Shown: positions 45,952-58,841, numbered from the stretch's first letter. The stretch: DNA of 64,000 nt from Flammula alnicola (GCA_015499995.1 JADNRV010000082.1:1-64000), one strand, 5' to 3'. Made by a program: numbers and translations. Notes: generated by a model from the letters alone, not told the origin.

Positions 45952-47083
45952 TAACCATTACATAGTTTAGTTCTACTCGCAGGTCTTATCTACAAACATA
46001 TGTCGTTTTTCAACACTGCTTTATCTACAAACATATGTCGTTTTTCAACACTGCTTTATCTCAACAATTACGGGTACAAGTTTGAAACCAATCAAGTTCA
46101 CGGTACCTATGTCCTTTTCCCGTAAGTCACCTCCCCAAGCAGAGGACAGGAAACCTCCGTAAAATCACAAGAAAGCAACGAGCCACATTAATAGAAGGCG
46201 ACAATCCCAATGGTGAATTACTACTGTAGCTCAATTTGCACAGGGATCCGGGTTTTTAGGTTTCTGGTTTCCGGAAATCTTCTCAATAATTTGCTGATGC
46301 TGACTTGATATTCAAAGGATCGGCCCTTTATGCTCAGCTGTTCGTTCAGGCAAATATTGGAGGCGCTAAAAGCTCTGGCGCTTATTCACATTCTTGCAAA
46401 GGTAGCCGATAGGGGTTAACTCCGCCGTAGAATTGACTTATTCTCGGAATCTTCAGGTCTGCGTCGATTTAAATACTGCGTAAAACTCTGCTTGGATGAA
46501 GGAGATCATTTCGATATTCCGAGCCTCGGAATCAGAGAGAACATTGTCAATGGCGAGAAGCATTGGAGTGTGGATGTATTTTGATACTAAAGATATGGCG
46601 CCCACACGTCCTGAAATAATTTTCATGTCGAGTTGGTTTATAGTCGAGAAGGGATCAATCGCACACTAAAACCTTCATTTTACCAATAAAAGGCCGAGCT
46701 CACATGGCCAAGAGCTGGTTATGAATACCATATGATCGGACATGACGAGCTTCAGCTGTGCAGGCTGTTTGTGGATGTAAATAAACTCTCACCAGGAACA
46801 AAATTTCGAATGACAGCTAGGATTCTTTCCTCGACGTTTTCGTGGGTTCTGACTTGTTTCTGGTGAGGCTTGCGATGAAGATTAGCTGCAGGCAAAGGCT
46901 GTACGCACTGGGCATTGTCCGCCAGAAAGGGAATTGAGTGGTCTGTGCGTGGGAATATTTTCAATAGGCGTTAGCGACTTTTGTTGTCTTTTTGTGACGC
47001 TTTCCCTGTTCATCATCCGTGACGAAATCCCATACGCTGCCGAATATCTGCGCACTGACCACCGTGCTAGACCGTCGACGACA
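45952..47083. other. intergenic with a 35-bp tandem repeat
   Basis: No gene is seen. A tandem repeat lies just after the F-box stop (see 45986-46061). The remainder is AT-rich with short frames. Confidence 0.4.
45986..46061 (+). repeat. 35-bp direct tandem repeat, 2.2 copies
   Basis: The unit beginning TTATCTACAAACATATGTCG occurs at 45986-46020 and 46021-46055 without differences, followed by the first six bases of a third copy. Confidence 0.9.
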
Positions 47084-50000
47084 ATGTCGAGCACAACCCA
47101 GGCGGAAAGCCCCGCCGTCCACTCTGGGCCACAGTACAAGGGAAAGCTCACCCATAGATCGTGGCCACAGCTGCCAGAGGAGATCATCAGGTCAGTCAGC
47201 CCTTATCCAGTGCCACACGCGATGGCGGAGACGAGTACCGGGCTGATATACTTCCTCGTAGGCTTATAGGAAGTCACTACCTATATGACCTCGCTGCTAC
47301 GAGTTATTGCCCCCAAACTTGGGAGGCACGAAAACACTGGTACTCCAGAATGGCCTACACCTGTATACGCGACTCATTGGATCTCGAAAAATGCCTGATG
47401 TCTGTATGCCCGGAATGGCGGAAAGCCAGTGAGTATATTCATAAACCGTTTTGTTGCATTCTTTCCATTCCTGTTCCCAATTCGTGTCAATTTTTGGTTT
47501 ATCCTTATCACTACGCCGTATGTTTAAGCGCTCAAGTGCTCTGCAACTTGGGTGACCGTGTCGTTGCTATGCTGTCCCCATTTTCTTGATCTTTGGTCTG
47601 CGCCATCTTCGATCTCCACCGCCCAGGACTCCATCTTTTCTCGCCGCAAGTGCTATTTGTCACGACAAACGCGTCTAGCTCGGAGTTCGATACCGAGGCG
47701 TTTCCCCCAACACCGCCAGGCCCATACCGCGTCTTTATGACATCGCGTCCTCGATTAGCCCTCGTCATAAACCAATGTCAACAACCTATCACTCCTGCGA
47801 CTCGTGACCGCAACTACTTCAATCAACATTTCACGGCACTCCACGGTGTGGAGCGCCACATTGACCTCGCTATTACGGAACGCAGATCTTATCCTTATGC
47901 TCCTCCGTCAACCTTACTTCCTTCCGATCCTTCCGCAATCAATAATTTTCTAATATCTTTTCTATTTCTCACTGTTTATATGTTTTTGTTATTCTTTCTT
48001 GCTGCGGTGGATTTGTCGAAGAATGTTCGCTGACAATCGACCATTATAGTCGAAAAACATCCTTTCTGGAATCAGGCTCTTCACGTCATCGACCCCAATG
48101 ATTTTCTCATCTACCACATGGTCATCCACCCAATCCCTCAGCTAAATGCTTCCTCCAATACCATCCAGGCTCCCATCTACCTCACGCCATACCAACACCT
48201 TCGGAACATCCTGAAATGTACCTGCGTCATCTGCCGTATCAACTACCCTCTATCGAACTTCGGGTTAGCTAACTCGAAACGAGCGGTGGTTACCACTTTT
48301 TTCGGCCCGATTACCGTGTGCAAGGAGCACGAACGGAATCGAACAACCTATTGTGGTCTTTGTCTGCGTGACTCGATGTCTCTTATCAAGCACGACGCGA
48401 CTGCGCGAGACTACGAGTTACAGCAGTCCCTTGGTATACTCGAGAACGAGGACGAAGATACGTGGCCCGGCGTCGAAGTGACATGTCGGAAATGCCGCAC
48501 GGAATGGCTATGGCGACGTGCGAGCCAGAGTGCGCGAGACCGCGATGCCGTGGGTGGACCTACTTTCCAATGCCGCGACTGGCAGACGAGGCATAACATT
48601 GATAACTTCGTCGAGCTCGCAGAGGGCACTATTGCGGACGTGTTGACCCAAGCCAGAGAGTCGTTGTGGTTGAACACGCACACAAAATACGAGGACCTCG
48701 GGCAGCACATGCTGGCCGCGCAAAAGACACAGCAAAGACATGACGTGCGACGGGAGGAGGAAGAAGAGGATGAGGAAGAAGATGACTCGGAGGAGGATAG
48801 AGAGGCGATGTTGACACGGGGGTCGGGTCAGGTTCGGGAGATGTCGCTGAATCACTGGGCGCGTCAGAGGATCTTGGATGGGCATTGGTTGAGCCCTGCC
48901 GATATTTGGTACCAAAATTCGGTGCCGGGTCGGCCTACCGTGGTCCCTGCGGTGCATCCGTGTCCTTGGGCCCGCCAGCCCGAACCGACAGATCCTGCGA
49001 CCGGCGAGGAACAACAGCACCCGTTGAAGTCGATTCTTATCGCTGAAGTGCCGCCTTCTTTCCAGCTATGCGAGCAAGCCTATATCGCGCATATCAAACA
49101 AATGCGGGAAGTGCTGGGACCGCCGATGAGGAATCTCGTGCGGAAGCTGGTCATGGAGTGTTCGGTGCCGACGGAGAAAAGTTTCGATGACCCAGCGCAC
49201 CTGGCAAGGAAAATGTCTTTAGACGACGTGATAAAGGTGCTGAGAGAGGAAGAGGGTGTGTGGTACGACGGTATCGACTGGTTCGAGAAGAAGAGAAACG
49301 AGGATGAGGAGACCTCGCGGAGAAAAAGGATAGAGGAGGCGGATGCAGATGCTGCTTTGATGGTTGTCGTTGGAGACGAGAAGGGCCGTCGTAAGGAGGA
49401 CGATTCGGATTCGACGTCATCATCGAGTAGCAGTAGTGGGAGCACGAAGTCGTCGACACATGGATCATCGAACGCGACGAGCCCTGTGCTCTCTACTACA
49501 ACGCTGCAAACGACTCCTTCGCCTCCTCCCCTTAGCGATGAAGGCACCGAGTCGGTCAAGAAGGAGGAAGAGACCCCGACGACTGAGAGGCAACCGAGTG
49601 TTCCTGCTTCTCGACCGCGATTTATCCCTGTGGACCCTGTCAAATCGCCGCCAAGGCTACTGAGCACCATCCCCTATATTCCTGTGACAACGGCCCATCT
49701 TCCTCATTATAGCTTGGATGCTGTACGATCTGTTCGTGCCTTCTTTTCTGCATTCTTCTATAAACTGTACTAATAATTTATTTTTCAAGGCATGGCGAGA
49801 CGCATGTGCTCCTCTATATCATTGCAGTTGTTCTGTCTGCGAGCGAGCCAAAGTGGCAGATATGAATGCTAGAGCTGCGTACGCCGCTCTCAATGCTCCT
49901 GCACCTGTTGTACCCTCGCAACCCGTCCAGCAGACGTTACGGACGACATTGTACCCCTCGCCCATAGTGCTCAGTACACAGACCGTCGACGCCAGCGAGA

Positions 50001-50689
50001 TCGAGCTCAAGGAGGTGAATGAGATTGATCCTGACGGCGATGGCGAAGAGGAGGTGGACTATGATGCGTCAGATCTGGACTACGACGAAGACGATGAGGA
50101 TGACGAGGACCCTGCGTACGACAATGCGAGTAGCTTCCGATACTCTGTCTCTCCTGATCCTGAGGCCGAGCCCGAACGACGGCGCAAGCGATCTTCTGAC
50201 GAGCTCGAGGAAGAGGTCGAGGAGATTGTCGATGATAATCACAGCGACTCTGCGTCATTGAGGAGACCAGACCGGAGAGAACTGGAAGGGACACCGCCGA
50301 AACGGGCCCGGACCGGAGATAGTGTGCTCTTTCGTACCGCCGAGGAAGAGGAAGATACGATAACTGGTTCCCTCCTCCTTCAACCTGTGCCACCTTCTCC
50401 GCCTACTCTGGGGAAACGAAGCAGCGAGGAGCTTGACGATGCTGGGCTTGGGTCGGTCGTTTCGTCGAATAAACGGGTCAGAGTGGATCGGGGGACGCCG
50501 CTCGTCGAGAGGCCTGTCAGTAGTGCCTCCGACGGCGAGGAAGTCGCTTACTCTCCGGTTGCTGATGAAGGCGAAAAAGCAGAAGAGGATAAGCCGTACT
50601 TGCCTCCGAGTGCTGTCGGTTCGCGATCAAAGAAGATATCTAGAGCAGATATGGACAAATTGATCGCTCTGGAGGATGTGGATGAATAG
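47084..50689 (+). CDS. F-box / Cys-rich acidic protein, multi-exon (model incomplete)
   Basis: Clear pieces: exon 47084-47190, exon 47262-47428, an exon from about 47627 to about 47960, a large exon from about 48050 to about 49722-49734, and the last exon 49790-50689. The N terminus is an F-box (WPQLPEEIIRLIGSHYLYDLAATSY). The large exon has cysteine pairs that may bind zinc (CTCVICRI, YCGLCLRD, CRKCRTEWLW), an acidic run (EEEEEDEEEDDSEEDRE) and Ser/Glu-rich low complexity. The last exon adds HCSCSVCERAKV and basic clusters flanked by acidic stretches (PERRRKRSSDELEEEVEE; PPKRARTGD). Basic clusters suggest nuclear location (inference). The junction between the third and fourth exons could not be placed in frame: either a missed small exon, a GC donor, or a break. 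Confidence 0.65.
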
Positions 50690-51589
50690 TTGGATGGAGG
50701 GATACCATCCCGATGGCCCTTTTTTCTGTCCTTCTGAGCGGACTTTTCCCATTCATTCCACTTTCGTTCTCCTTTCCTTTCTGTTGGAAAGATTTTTTTT
50801 TCTATTTTCTTTATCCTGATTATTCCTGTGTACTACTAAACGCCTTTTTTCTTCTTGTTTTTCTTATCCACTTTCTCCGCACTCCTCCGACCCCCATTCC
50901 ACCTTATCCCCCTTTCTATAATTTATAGTCATTTGTAGACCGGAGTTCCTCCTAAAAAATGTCAATCACCCCATTCTTATCTGTTCTTCCTTCTTTTTGA
51001 CACCACTATGCCCACCCCCTTGTCTTCTTCGCCTTCTGCCTTGCCCTTTCCGTGCTTCATGAATCTACCTTCGTTTCTTCTTGAGTCTGGAACCCCCTCA
51101 TGGCGCTACTTCACTTTCCATGATCCTATCTCGTGCATCCTACTCTACCTAACCTTATACAGTGCGGTCGGGCTGATTAAACTCCTTTCATATCAAAGGT
51201 TTTTCCGAAGACCGCGGTTCTACAAACTCTTTATTTCCCCTTCGTGGGCTGGGGGCAGCTGCGGAGTCTTTGTGTCATTTCTGTCCTACTTGTACTGCAC
51301 CAACCTTCCTGCGTATCATCTTCCGTCTTCTGCTATCGTCGTTTGTATATCTGTACACTTACATTGCACTTTCATATAAAAGTCCCATCGCGAAAGTTTT
51401 TCTCAGAATACAGCGTATTGTTTTGTTGCACACATGATCCTAAGTCACCAAGCAAGATACCTTGTAAGCTCTACTCTTGGCAGACGATCTGAAGATTGTA
51501 CCATTGAGGCTTTGTAGGAATGGATTTTTGCGTCGAAATTACGGTCTTTTCTTGAACCGGCCTCCATCTCAGAATCGAAGATATTTGTT
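50690..51589. other. pyrimidine-rich gene-free stretch
   Basis: Plus-strand T/C-rich sequence (about 50700-51060) lies downstream of the F-box/Cys-rich gene. The frame at 51008-51379 is hydrophobic only because of this composition and was not called. Confidence 0.4.
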
Positions 51590-52868
51590 GAGATGGTTTG
51601 TTTCGGAAAGCGTTGCCAAGTAATCACCTGACCACTGTCAATTCACACCACGGTGACCTTCTTGGGAAATTTAGTTGCAGGAGAAGATGTTGCGGAACCA
51701 CCCAGAATTTTCACAGACCACCTGAACTCCGTGCGTATCATAAACAACACCGTCACCTCACCATCCTCCCTTCATTCAAACCCTGCTCGTTCACTTTATC
51801 GTTGGATTTTAGATATTCTTTCTTCTACTTTTCCTTTCCATATCCCGCCACCAAATGCTTCCGACATGCCACCCTATCCTTTGGAACATACTCGTGCACA
51901 CACGACATCACCCTCTTTACCTAGCGCTTTGAACCGCCTGGCCGATCATATTGCTTCGCAATCACAGCGGTTCTTTGCTCCTCCCCCTGCCGTTCCTGTA
52001 CCAACCTTTTCGATGGATCCGTACACGCCTTACTCCGAGTCAAATGGCTACATTGAATCTAACATCACTTTGCACATCGATAACGCCCTGACTCGCCATA
52101 CACGTACACAACATCCATCCATTGCATTCCCCATCCTTTATGACACCACACCACCCCCGCCCTATCCGTACACCCATGCTGCATCTGCCTATTCTGCCAC
52201 CATCCAGCTTTATAGCCGGTCGGCTCAACTGGACTCTGCATACACCCTCTCTAACCGCTTCGGTGCCCCTCATCAACCCTGGTGCCGTTTTGGTTGCCAT
52301 TGTTTCGAGACAGCCCATCACATCTTCACGGAATGTCCTCGTTTCTCTGCTTTCCGCCAGTCGGCTACAGAGACTCTTCGAGACACCGTAACTACCACCC
52401 TCGAAACTTTCAACCTTGACACCACCACCTTTATCTTTACCTTACGAGTCATCGACGAGTTATTTGCAGACTCCCCATCATGGCCTACAGCACGGTCTTT
52501 GTACTACCTTGGTGTCATACCACCCCTCTCCTTACCTTCGGAAAGAATGCAATCCATCACTGCTCTTCAGCAGCAACGGCTCTGTCGCAATCTCGCACAT
52601 GAGTTCCATTTTTCTGCCATTCATTTGACTGCTCGCATTTGGGGCATTGTTAGACGTACTTTTCCTACTTTTTCTTCCTCCTCTAAATCTCCCAAAACCC
52701 TTACCCTACCTAACCATCTCTCTCATATCATCTCCTCCTCCTCCTCTCGTCTCCGTATCTCTTATGTTTGATTTTCGCCTGCTTATCACGATGCGCTGGC
52801 GAGGTAGCATAGTTACCTGAATTACTTATGTAATGTAGTCAGCCAAAATTAATTCTAATTCTAATTCT
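51590..52868 (+). mobile_element. 5'-truncated LINE (non-LTR retrotransposon) fragment
   Basis: The open frame 51653-52771 matches the C-terminal part of fungal LINE ORF2. It starts inside an RNase H-like domain (RIFTDHLNSVRIINNT) and continues to a Cys/His zinc knuckle (WCRFGCHCFETAHHIFTECPRF), then a tail. The reverse transcriptase and endonuclease domains are missing, as expected for a 5'-truncated insertion. The 3' end after the stop finishes in a short repeat (AATTAATTCTAATTCTAATT), like the simple-repeat tails of some LINEs. The 5' border is approximate and no target-site duplication was identified. The remaining frame has no internal stop, which suggests a fairly recent insertion. Confidence 0.75.
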
Positions 52869-54557
52869 GAACTTGAGCTTGAATCTTCACTGTCATGTAC
52901 ATTGGACCATAGTACAGATTCATGATCAACAACGTTTGTATCTGGCGTATTCTTTCTTTGTGTTCTTATCATTTATCTTTACCTCGACAGTGTGCACAAG
53001 CCTCATGTTGATGGGGTTAGAAAAACTCCGGGCTCTAGGTATCCGTCGTCGACGGTATCGATTTTGGGCAATCCTTGGTGCCAGCCACAACTCGACCCAT
53101 CTTGACTATTCGCAATCCTTGCCCCATGGGAAGCTGTGCGGGGCCAATAATGATATCTCGAAGGTGCAATGAAATGTCCGCCCGTGGCGTTACGTGGACG
53201 ACGCTAAGCACAGTCAAAAGTGGTACGGCTACTTAGCGGAGCGGGAAGAACACTCATATCGGGAGCTGTCGGGAGGAAGCTATGCGTGTGCTAGGCGAGA
53301 CCGACCACAGAGATGAGCCAAACGTCGGCGGTTATAGTATCTCCACGAGATAGATTTCTTTGGGGTGTGTGGCTCTCTGGCTGAGAAGTCGCGAACTAAA
53401 CACACTACAGTAGCATGGTGCGTCTTCAGCTTTTCAACAGACGGAGCAAAGTCTAACCATTTTATGTGCAAAGGGAAGGCCTGAAAATAGCAAAGGCCTG
53501 AGGTACAGCCTTTTTAACGATGATATCCGTCCATCCGGCCGATTGCTTGACGTATGTGTGCTGCGACCGTACGTGCAGTTATACAGCTCGGGTGTCATCC
53601 TTGTGATCGATGGTTGATTGGCCAAGATGGCATATATTGCATGAACAGACACCAGTCCGTCTCCTCCACGGTTTCCAAGACCGAGTGTCCATGTTAATTC
53701 CTCGGCCCTCCGTATACAATTAGTAAGATATTTTGCACGCTTTCTTCCGTTGTCCCAAAATATCGACACTTGCTATAGCTGTGACTAATTCTTCCTTTTG
53801 GTTTTTTTCTCAGGCTCTAGATCACCGACTCTTGTCAACATCCTGTCGATCTCGACAAAGGTTTTGAATACCATTGGCACCATATTTGGCACCCTTGAGG
53901 TAAGATTCGTACTTGATTTCGCGGAAACTCCCCACCAGGAGTGATGTAAACCATTTTATCCACTGCGTGGTCCTCCTGCAAACAATACCATCTCGTTTAC
54001 CGACGTCACTATATTCGGTCACAGGATTTGCCTCTGCATTGACATGCCGGCTTTCAGGTTGAAAACACATGGAATCTTACCACGTAATCTAGGTGAAAGG
54101 GATTCTATTTTGGCCCCGTTTTTCGAGGGCAACCCTTAAATGGCTATCCAATGTACGTCCTGGACCCCCGTTAAATCGCCCTCTGGTTTTAACGTTTCAT
54201 CGAGATTACCGCCTTTCACAAATCTGGTTGAGGTAAGTACGGCTCAGATTTGTAAAACATATATCCCTAATTGATAATCTAGTTTACTCGAAAGACAAGT
54301 AATTTGTTACACAATGCCATTCCCACTTGATACTGATGTGCGCCTGTGCCTTAAGGGCCAAATGCATGCACACATGTTAGGAAAACCAAGATGCTGCGTT
54401 CTATGTTTACCCCACCAGACCTCCGAAGACGAAACCGAGATTCGGAATGAACCCAGATCGATACAATTATGACACGGCTCACGGCAACCACCAGTATTCA
54501 AATACAGACGAGCATTACTTTCGTCAAGGTTTCGAACCTCCACTATTCTGATCTCTC
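52869..54557. other. 1.7-kb gene-free stretch
   Basis: Short frames on both strands have no recognised content. It holds the promoter of the zinc-finger gene at its right end. Confidence 0.4.
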
Positions 54558-55786
54558 ATGTCTGAGAACGCAACCTTTGCTAGCCCAGTCGACAACGTCC
54601 GCCGCGATATAAAAGACAACGCCTACCACTGCCCTCAATGCGACACTCCTTTTACAAGGAGATCTAACCTTCGAAGGCACTTCCAAATTCGTGAGTCGTA
54701 ATTTGACCCTGTCGTTGATCCCTGTCTACGTCCGACCCTGACCCTGAATCATTTTCGCCTGTTTACACTATATTTTAGATATGAGAAGTTCTCTCTTGAA
54801 TTGTGAAAACTGCAATGAAGAGTTTTCCACAAGGTAAATCCATCAAAGCTATTCCACCTTACATCGTTGCCTACTCTACGTCTGCACAGGGAGGACCTGG
54901 AAAGGCATGCCCCGGGTTGCTACTCGTGGAGTTCCGTCCATGACAAGACCCTCCGAGCCATGGAACGCCCATATGCCAAAGGTGGCCCAGACGCAATGGT
55001 GCCACATTCCCGAGGAATGACACAGTCTTTCGACGGACGCAATGGCAATTACGCAGCCCCTCCTTCCGCTTTCCCGAACTTTGAGTCTCCTGAATCACGA
55101 TATATAGGGAATTACCCCCCATCTGACTTCAGTCAAGTCATGCCCTCCTTATCGTCATCGGGCTCGGTCGTTCCTCCAACCCCACCGCTGTCATCCGCGT
55201 TTGATGGGAATTATGTTAACCCCTCGTCTCCGAACGTATTTTCCCATCGTCGTCCCAGCGTCTCGTCTTCTTCCAATGTCAGTCCCTTCATTCTATTTTT
55301 AGACAGGCCGGATTTTGATGCAATAAGTTCCAGAGTTCTTCGTCAGCATCTTCTTCACCGTACACGCAACCGCCCGCACATTTGCGAGGCGCGACGTATG
55401 GGTATTACCCATCGACTGAAGTACGTTCGGACGGACCTCCTTGGAATCTTGTCCCAGCTGCTCAGAACGGCGAGAAGCCAGTGTACACCCGTCGACAAGT
55501 CAAAGAGATGATTGATGTCGTGAGCGAATCTTTAATTGAAAGCATGGTGAGGTTCTCCGGGAAATTTCTTCTCTTCACAATATTTATTCATTATTCATAT
55601 TAGGAGAGCGTTTTAACCCGTTCACCTTCTGTCTCTGTCCCATCTGGGTCTATGCAATTGGAATCCCCAGATGGACAGCTGGTCCGTTCGATCAGAGACG
55701 AGGGTTTCCGCCAGACGGTTCTTTCTGAAGCACTGCCTCGGGCATATTACAGAATGCACCCGAACGACCCCAATTCCGAGGTCTAG
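54558..55786 (+). CDS. C2H2 zinc-finger protein, probable transcription factor, 323 aa
   Basis: Exons 54558-54690, 54779-54833, 54890-55277, 55334-55546 and 55604-55786. GT-AG introns are in phase throughout. The first finger (YHCPQCDTPFTRRSNLRRHFQIH; Cys 25 and 28, His 41 and 45) is canonical and split by intron 1. The second (NCENCNEEFSTREDLERHAPGC) is C2HC. A Ser/Pro-rich middle follows (SSSGSVVPPTPPLSSAF; SVSSSSNVSSSSASSSP), then a charged segment (YTRRQVKEMIDVVSESLIESM). The layout is that of many mushroom C2H2 regulators with two N-terminal fingers. A nuclear DNA-binding role is likely; the targets are unknown. Confidence 0.8.
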
Positions 55787-57782
55787 TAGGTCACGAACCA
55801 GATCTCTACCTTCAAATTGCCAGTTGAAATGATGGTGTCCCTCACTGAACTGTACAATGTTGAATACTATGTATCGTCCCCTACGATCTTCCTCGATCCC
55901 TTATTTATATGTTTCCCCGCGTAAAATCAGGATATCCTCACTTCCAACACCCTCACACTTGTCGTGCAGGTATTCAGTTCAAGTACTTATCGATTATCTC
56001 CCATAGTAACATTGTAATTTGATCCTCGCGAATAACTGTATACGTATCGTTGGAACTTCCGAGTAGAACGTTTCATGCACTCGCCAATTGGCCACATCTA
56101 CGATTTTCTATTCATTTGATAGATATTTATGCATAGAGCGCACGAACAACCATGGGATCCGTGGAGAACTTGCGAGCCATTGGGCAGGGCTGCCATGATT
56201 CTAGTCTGAGTCGGTTCCATAAATGTTTTGCAATACAGAAAACTAGAACAAAAAGTAAGAAATCCGTGGAGATAGACTTCGCATTGACCACAGCTGATAT
56301 CATTCGCCGCGGCGCAGACAAGACATTGCATAAAAGGGTGCGAGCGTCACAAGCGCTATTGACGGATCCGCGGCGCTGAGCTGGTTTTTCCTCACACCGC
56401 CTGCGGCCCGCGGTGATGCTGGTTGCTGGCCTCATCGTGACCCTGGTACCTCCATGGCCTAACGTTGGCATCGAGCTCTCATATCCATAATTCTGTCCAC
56501 TTCCTGTACATTCAATTCGCACTACCGGGATGCCCGAGTCGTTCTTTGACACATACAAGGTGATTTTGTTCCACTAGACAACAGTTACAATACATTGAAA
56601 TCGGTTTTCTAGATCTACTTAAGTCTTCGTTGGATTACACACCACCATTGTCGTCGGAAGAACAACGTCGTTGACAAGCTCCAGCATTGGAGATGGCCGA
56701 CGATTTCCCAGCTTGAACGTCGTCAGCTCCAAATCTACGCCTCGATCCTATCCGATACGGAAGGATATGACATCTAAACATTCATCTCGACACTCTATCG
56801 CAGGTTGCCCATTCAACTGGAGGATGAACTTGAAATAGCTTCACCGACATAAGGACTCCTGGGTCCCGTTAGAACTCTCGCTCAAGGTCTTGTCTACCAT
56901 CTTTCTCCGTTACAGGCTTCATCCCCGAGAGGACCATCTCTTGCTAACGCGGATAATCAGCAATATAATCTTGGACTTGAAACGATGACGCAGCTCTCAC
57001 ATCCACCAGCAAAGCCCAATCTTCTCAGCTCTGGCCATCGACGGAGTGCGAACTTCATTTGGTCTGGAAATGCAGCTAGCTTATGCCACCAGCTCACCTT
57101 GTTCCGTCCACGTCCACGCCTTCCGCAACACGTTCTCATGAACACTGCTTTTAAATTAATTCATGAGCAAGCCACCGATTTCGGAAGGATCCTCTCATGT
57201 CGCAATCGATGACCATGAGTGTAAGTATATTCATTTCCGAGCTATTTCCAGCTCCGTGCGCCTCAAGGTGACCACTAGGCCATTCAAAAGTAGTTCCAGT
57301 CTTGAAAAGTGTTCGTCTTATGGGAAATATCGGTTAATCAATTCTTCGTATTTAAAAACGTTGGCTAAGTATACTCCAAAGGGTGCGCAAACCACTTGCT
57401 GCCAAAGAAAGTGTTATTGTCCAAATTTAAATACAGGGCATGCGATTATTATGTTCGGTCTATTTTAGATTACGAACGACACGCCGCATACTGGATAACG
57501 AGTGGAAGAGACTCAGAGGTCGATTTACGGGAGCAGCCATGCGGAAGGGTCGACGCTGCATTGAGAGGGTGTGATTTGTCGAATAATGGCGCTTAAATGA
57601 AATATTAGAACTGCCGGAAAATGCGCGTCGAGGTATAGCTTGCATTCTTGGAGAATTTGGTAGCATGGAAGGCGCATTGACACGGTCTTTCTTATGGATA
57701 CCTGGCGATGAGAGAGCCCTGGATGCGGAAGGCCACGTATGTCAGTTGCTGCAAGTAGAGTTTGAAATCAAATAACGAGTCC
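55787..57782. other. mostly gene-free stretch with one possible small gene
   Basis: The left part is the 3' flank of the zinc-finger gene. A possible two-exon small gene lies at 56530-56777. From about 57462 the sequence is the downstream part of the duplicated unit described at 57462-58705. Confidence 0.35.
56530..56777 (+). CDS. possible 64-aa protein, or relic of a larger gene
   Basis: ATG at 56530, short exon to 56559 (MPESFFDTYK), a 53-nt GT-AG intron, then an open exon to the stop at 56775-56777. The N terminus resembles the start of some large mushroom proteins of unknown function (DUF6604-like), but the rest (IYLSLRWITHHHCRRKNN) does not. It may be a decayed fragment. Evidence is only the splice pair and frame. 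Confidence 0.25.
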
Positions 57783-58705
57783 TCACTTGTGTTGCTTGTA
57801 TTCATCAACATCCTTGTCGATAGGAAAGCTTATCTCCCACAGGTACTTGTGAATATACCAAGCACAGTCCGCGTTCTGGATCTCCGCTATTATCTCGCAC
57901 TCCGCAGGAAGGAGATCGGATTTTCGAGTACGACGGTTGGGATTGGTCTCCAGATCCGGATCCTCTTTCACTCGGTATCTGAGGATACGTTCGAGCCAGA
58001 TCTCGTGTTCACTGAGCGACGTCTGGTGCTGGAATCCTGTCGGAGGATTGAAAATGATGTAGACAACGGCTTCAAGAAAGGTATGAAACTTTGGAACCAG
58101 GATTTTGCCATTCAGTGCGTCGAGTTGGATGACCTCTTCGTCTAATAACTGAAACCGAGATGTCGAGCGAAAGTCGACGCCGTAGTATGACTGCGGGATG
58201 AGAAGAACGCAGCCCGGTAAAGGGGAGCGCCCGTATGGACCCGTGGAATCAGATATGTCTGCATGTTGCAGTCGGATGGCATTAGGAAATGGGGCTGCGC
58301 CAGGATTGGCTTCATCGAACGGGTTTTCCATTGAGAAACGGCTCATTTGAACCCTTCTAAACTCTTTCTGTTCCAGCACAGTGGCAGCGGACTCGACGAG
58401 GTCATCTGGAACAAGTATTTGTTGATCGCAGGGAATGGCGGGGAAAAACCTCGAGTAGTACATTGCGTCAGGGCCCCACAGGATGCAAGGGATGTCTGAA
58501 GAGATGAGCTGCCGAAGAGCCACGAATCTCTTGTGCTGTATACTTGCGGGCGCTGGATCGAAATAAAAGTCACTCCTCCTTGGGTCGTTTGGGTGGAGCT
58601 CGAGAGTATCACTGTTCGCGAGCATGAAGTTCATTGTTAAATTTGGGCAGTGGAATGTGGGATATCCGTTGGCAGAAGCAAATCTGACGAATCGAGAAGG
58701 CAAGC
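57462..58705 (-). repeat. dispersed direct duplication, unit 1
   Basis: The whole unit (gene, about 320 bp downstream and about 70 bp upstream) matches 62121-63390 in the same orientation, with scattered substitutions. Confidence 0.8.
57783..58634 (-). CDS. lineage-specific protein, possibly nucleotidyltransferase-like, 283 aa
   Basis: I chose the ATG at 58634 (MNFMLANSDTLELHPNDPRR) because the bases around it are conserved in the copy at 62450-63307. The upstream frame to 58841 is not conserved and is probably UTR. The last codons overlap a possible GTGAGG donor, so a tiny final exon could replace the last residue. A central segment (IPCILWGPDAMYYSR, then CDQQILVPDDLVESAATVL) looks like the core of nucleotidyltransferase-fold proteins with a D-x2-[IL]-x-V strand. 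This is a weak resemblance. The C-terminal half is well conserved between copies (FNPPTGFQHQ; ILRYRVKEDPDLETNPNRR; YIHKYLWEISFP). No signal peptide is seen. Confidence 0.65.
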   Translation of the reverse strand: MNFMLANSDTLELHPNDPRRSDFYFDPAPASIQHKRFVALRQLISSDIPCILWGPDAMYYSRFFPAIPCDQQILVPDDLVESAATVLEQKEFRRVQMSRFSMENPFDEANPGAAPFPNAIRLQHADISDSTGPYGRSPLPGCVLLIPQSYYGVDFRSTSRFQLLDEEVIQLDALNGKILVPKFHTFLEAVVYIIFNPPTGFQHQTSLSEHEIWLERILRYRVKEDPDLETNPNRRTRKSDLLPAECEIIAEIQNADCAWYIHKYLWEISFPIDKDVDEYKQHK

Positions 58706-58841
58706 TGAAACTGGCCTTGAAGGTACTAATTTTAAATTGAAACAAAAATTTAAAAAATTTCGAAGCCACCGATCTGCACGTGACTGTCTGGGTGGGCGCT
58801 TGTTTACCCGAATCCTGTCTTGATTCGGCCTGCCCAGTCAC

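Noticed and set aside
51008..51379. Hydrophobic 123-codon frame
   Set aside because: The hydrophobicity comes from pyrimidine-rich DNA; no signal or domain pattern.
52873..53172. 99-codon frame after the LINE
   Set aside because: No ATG-supported context, no motif; likely chance.
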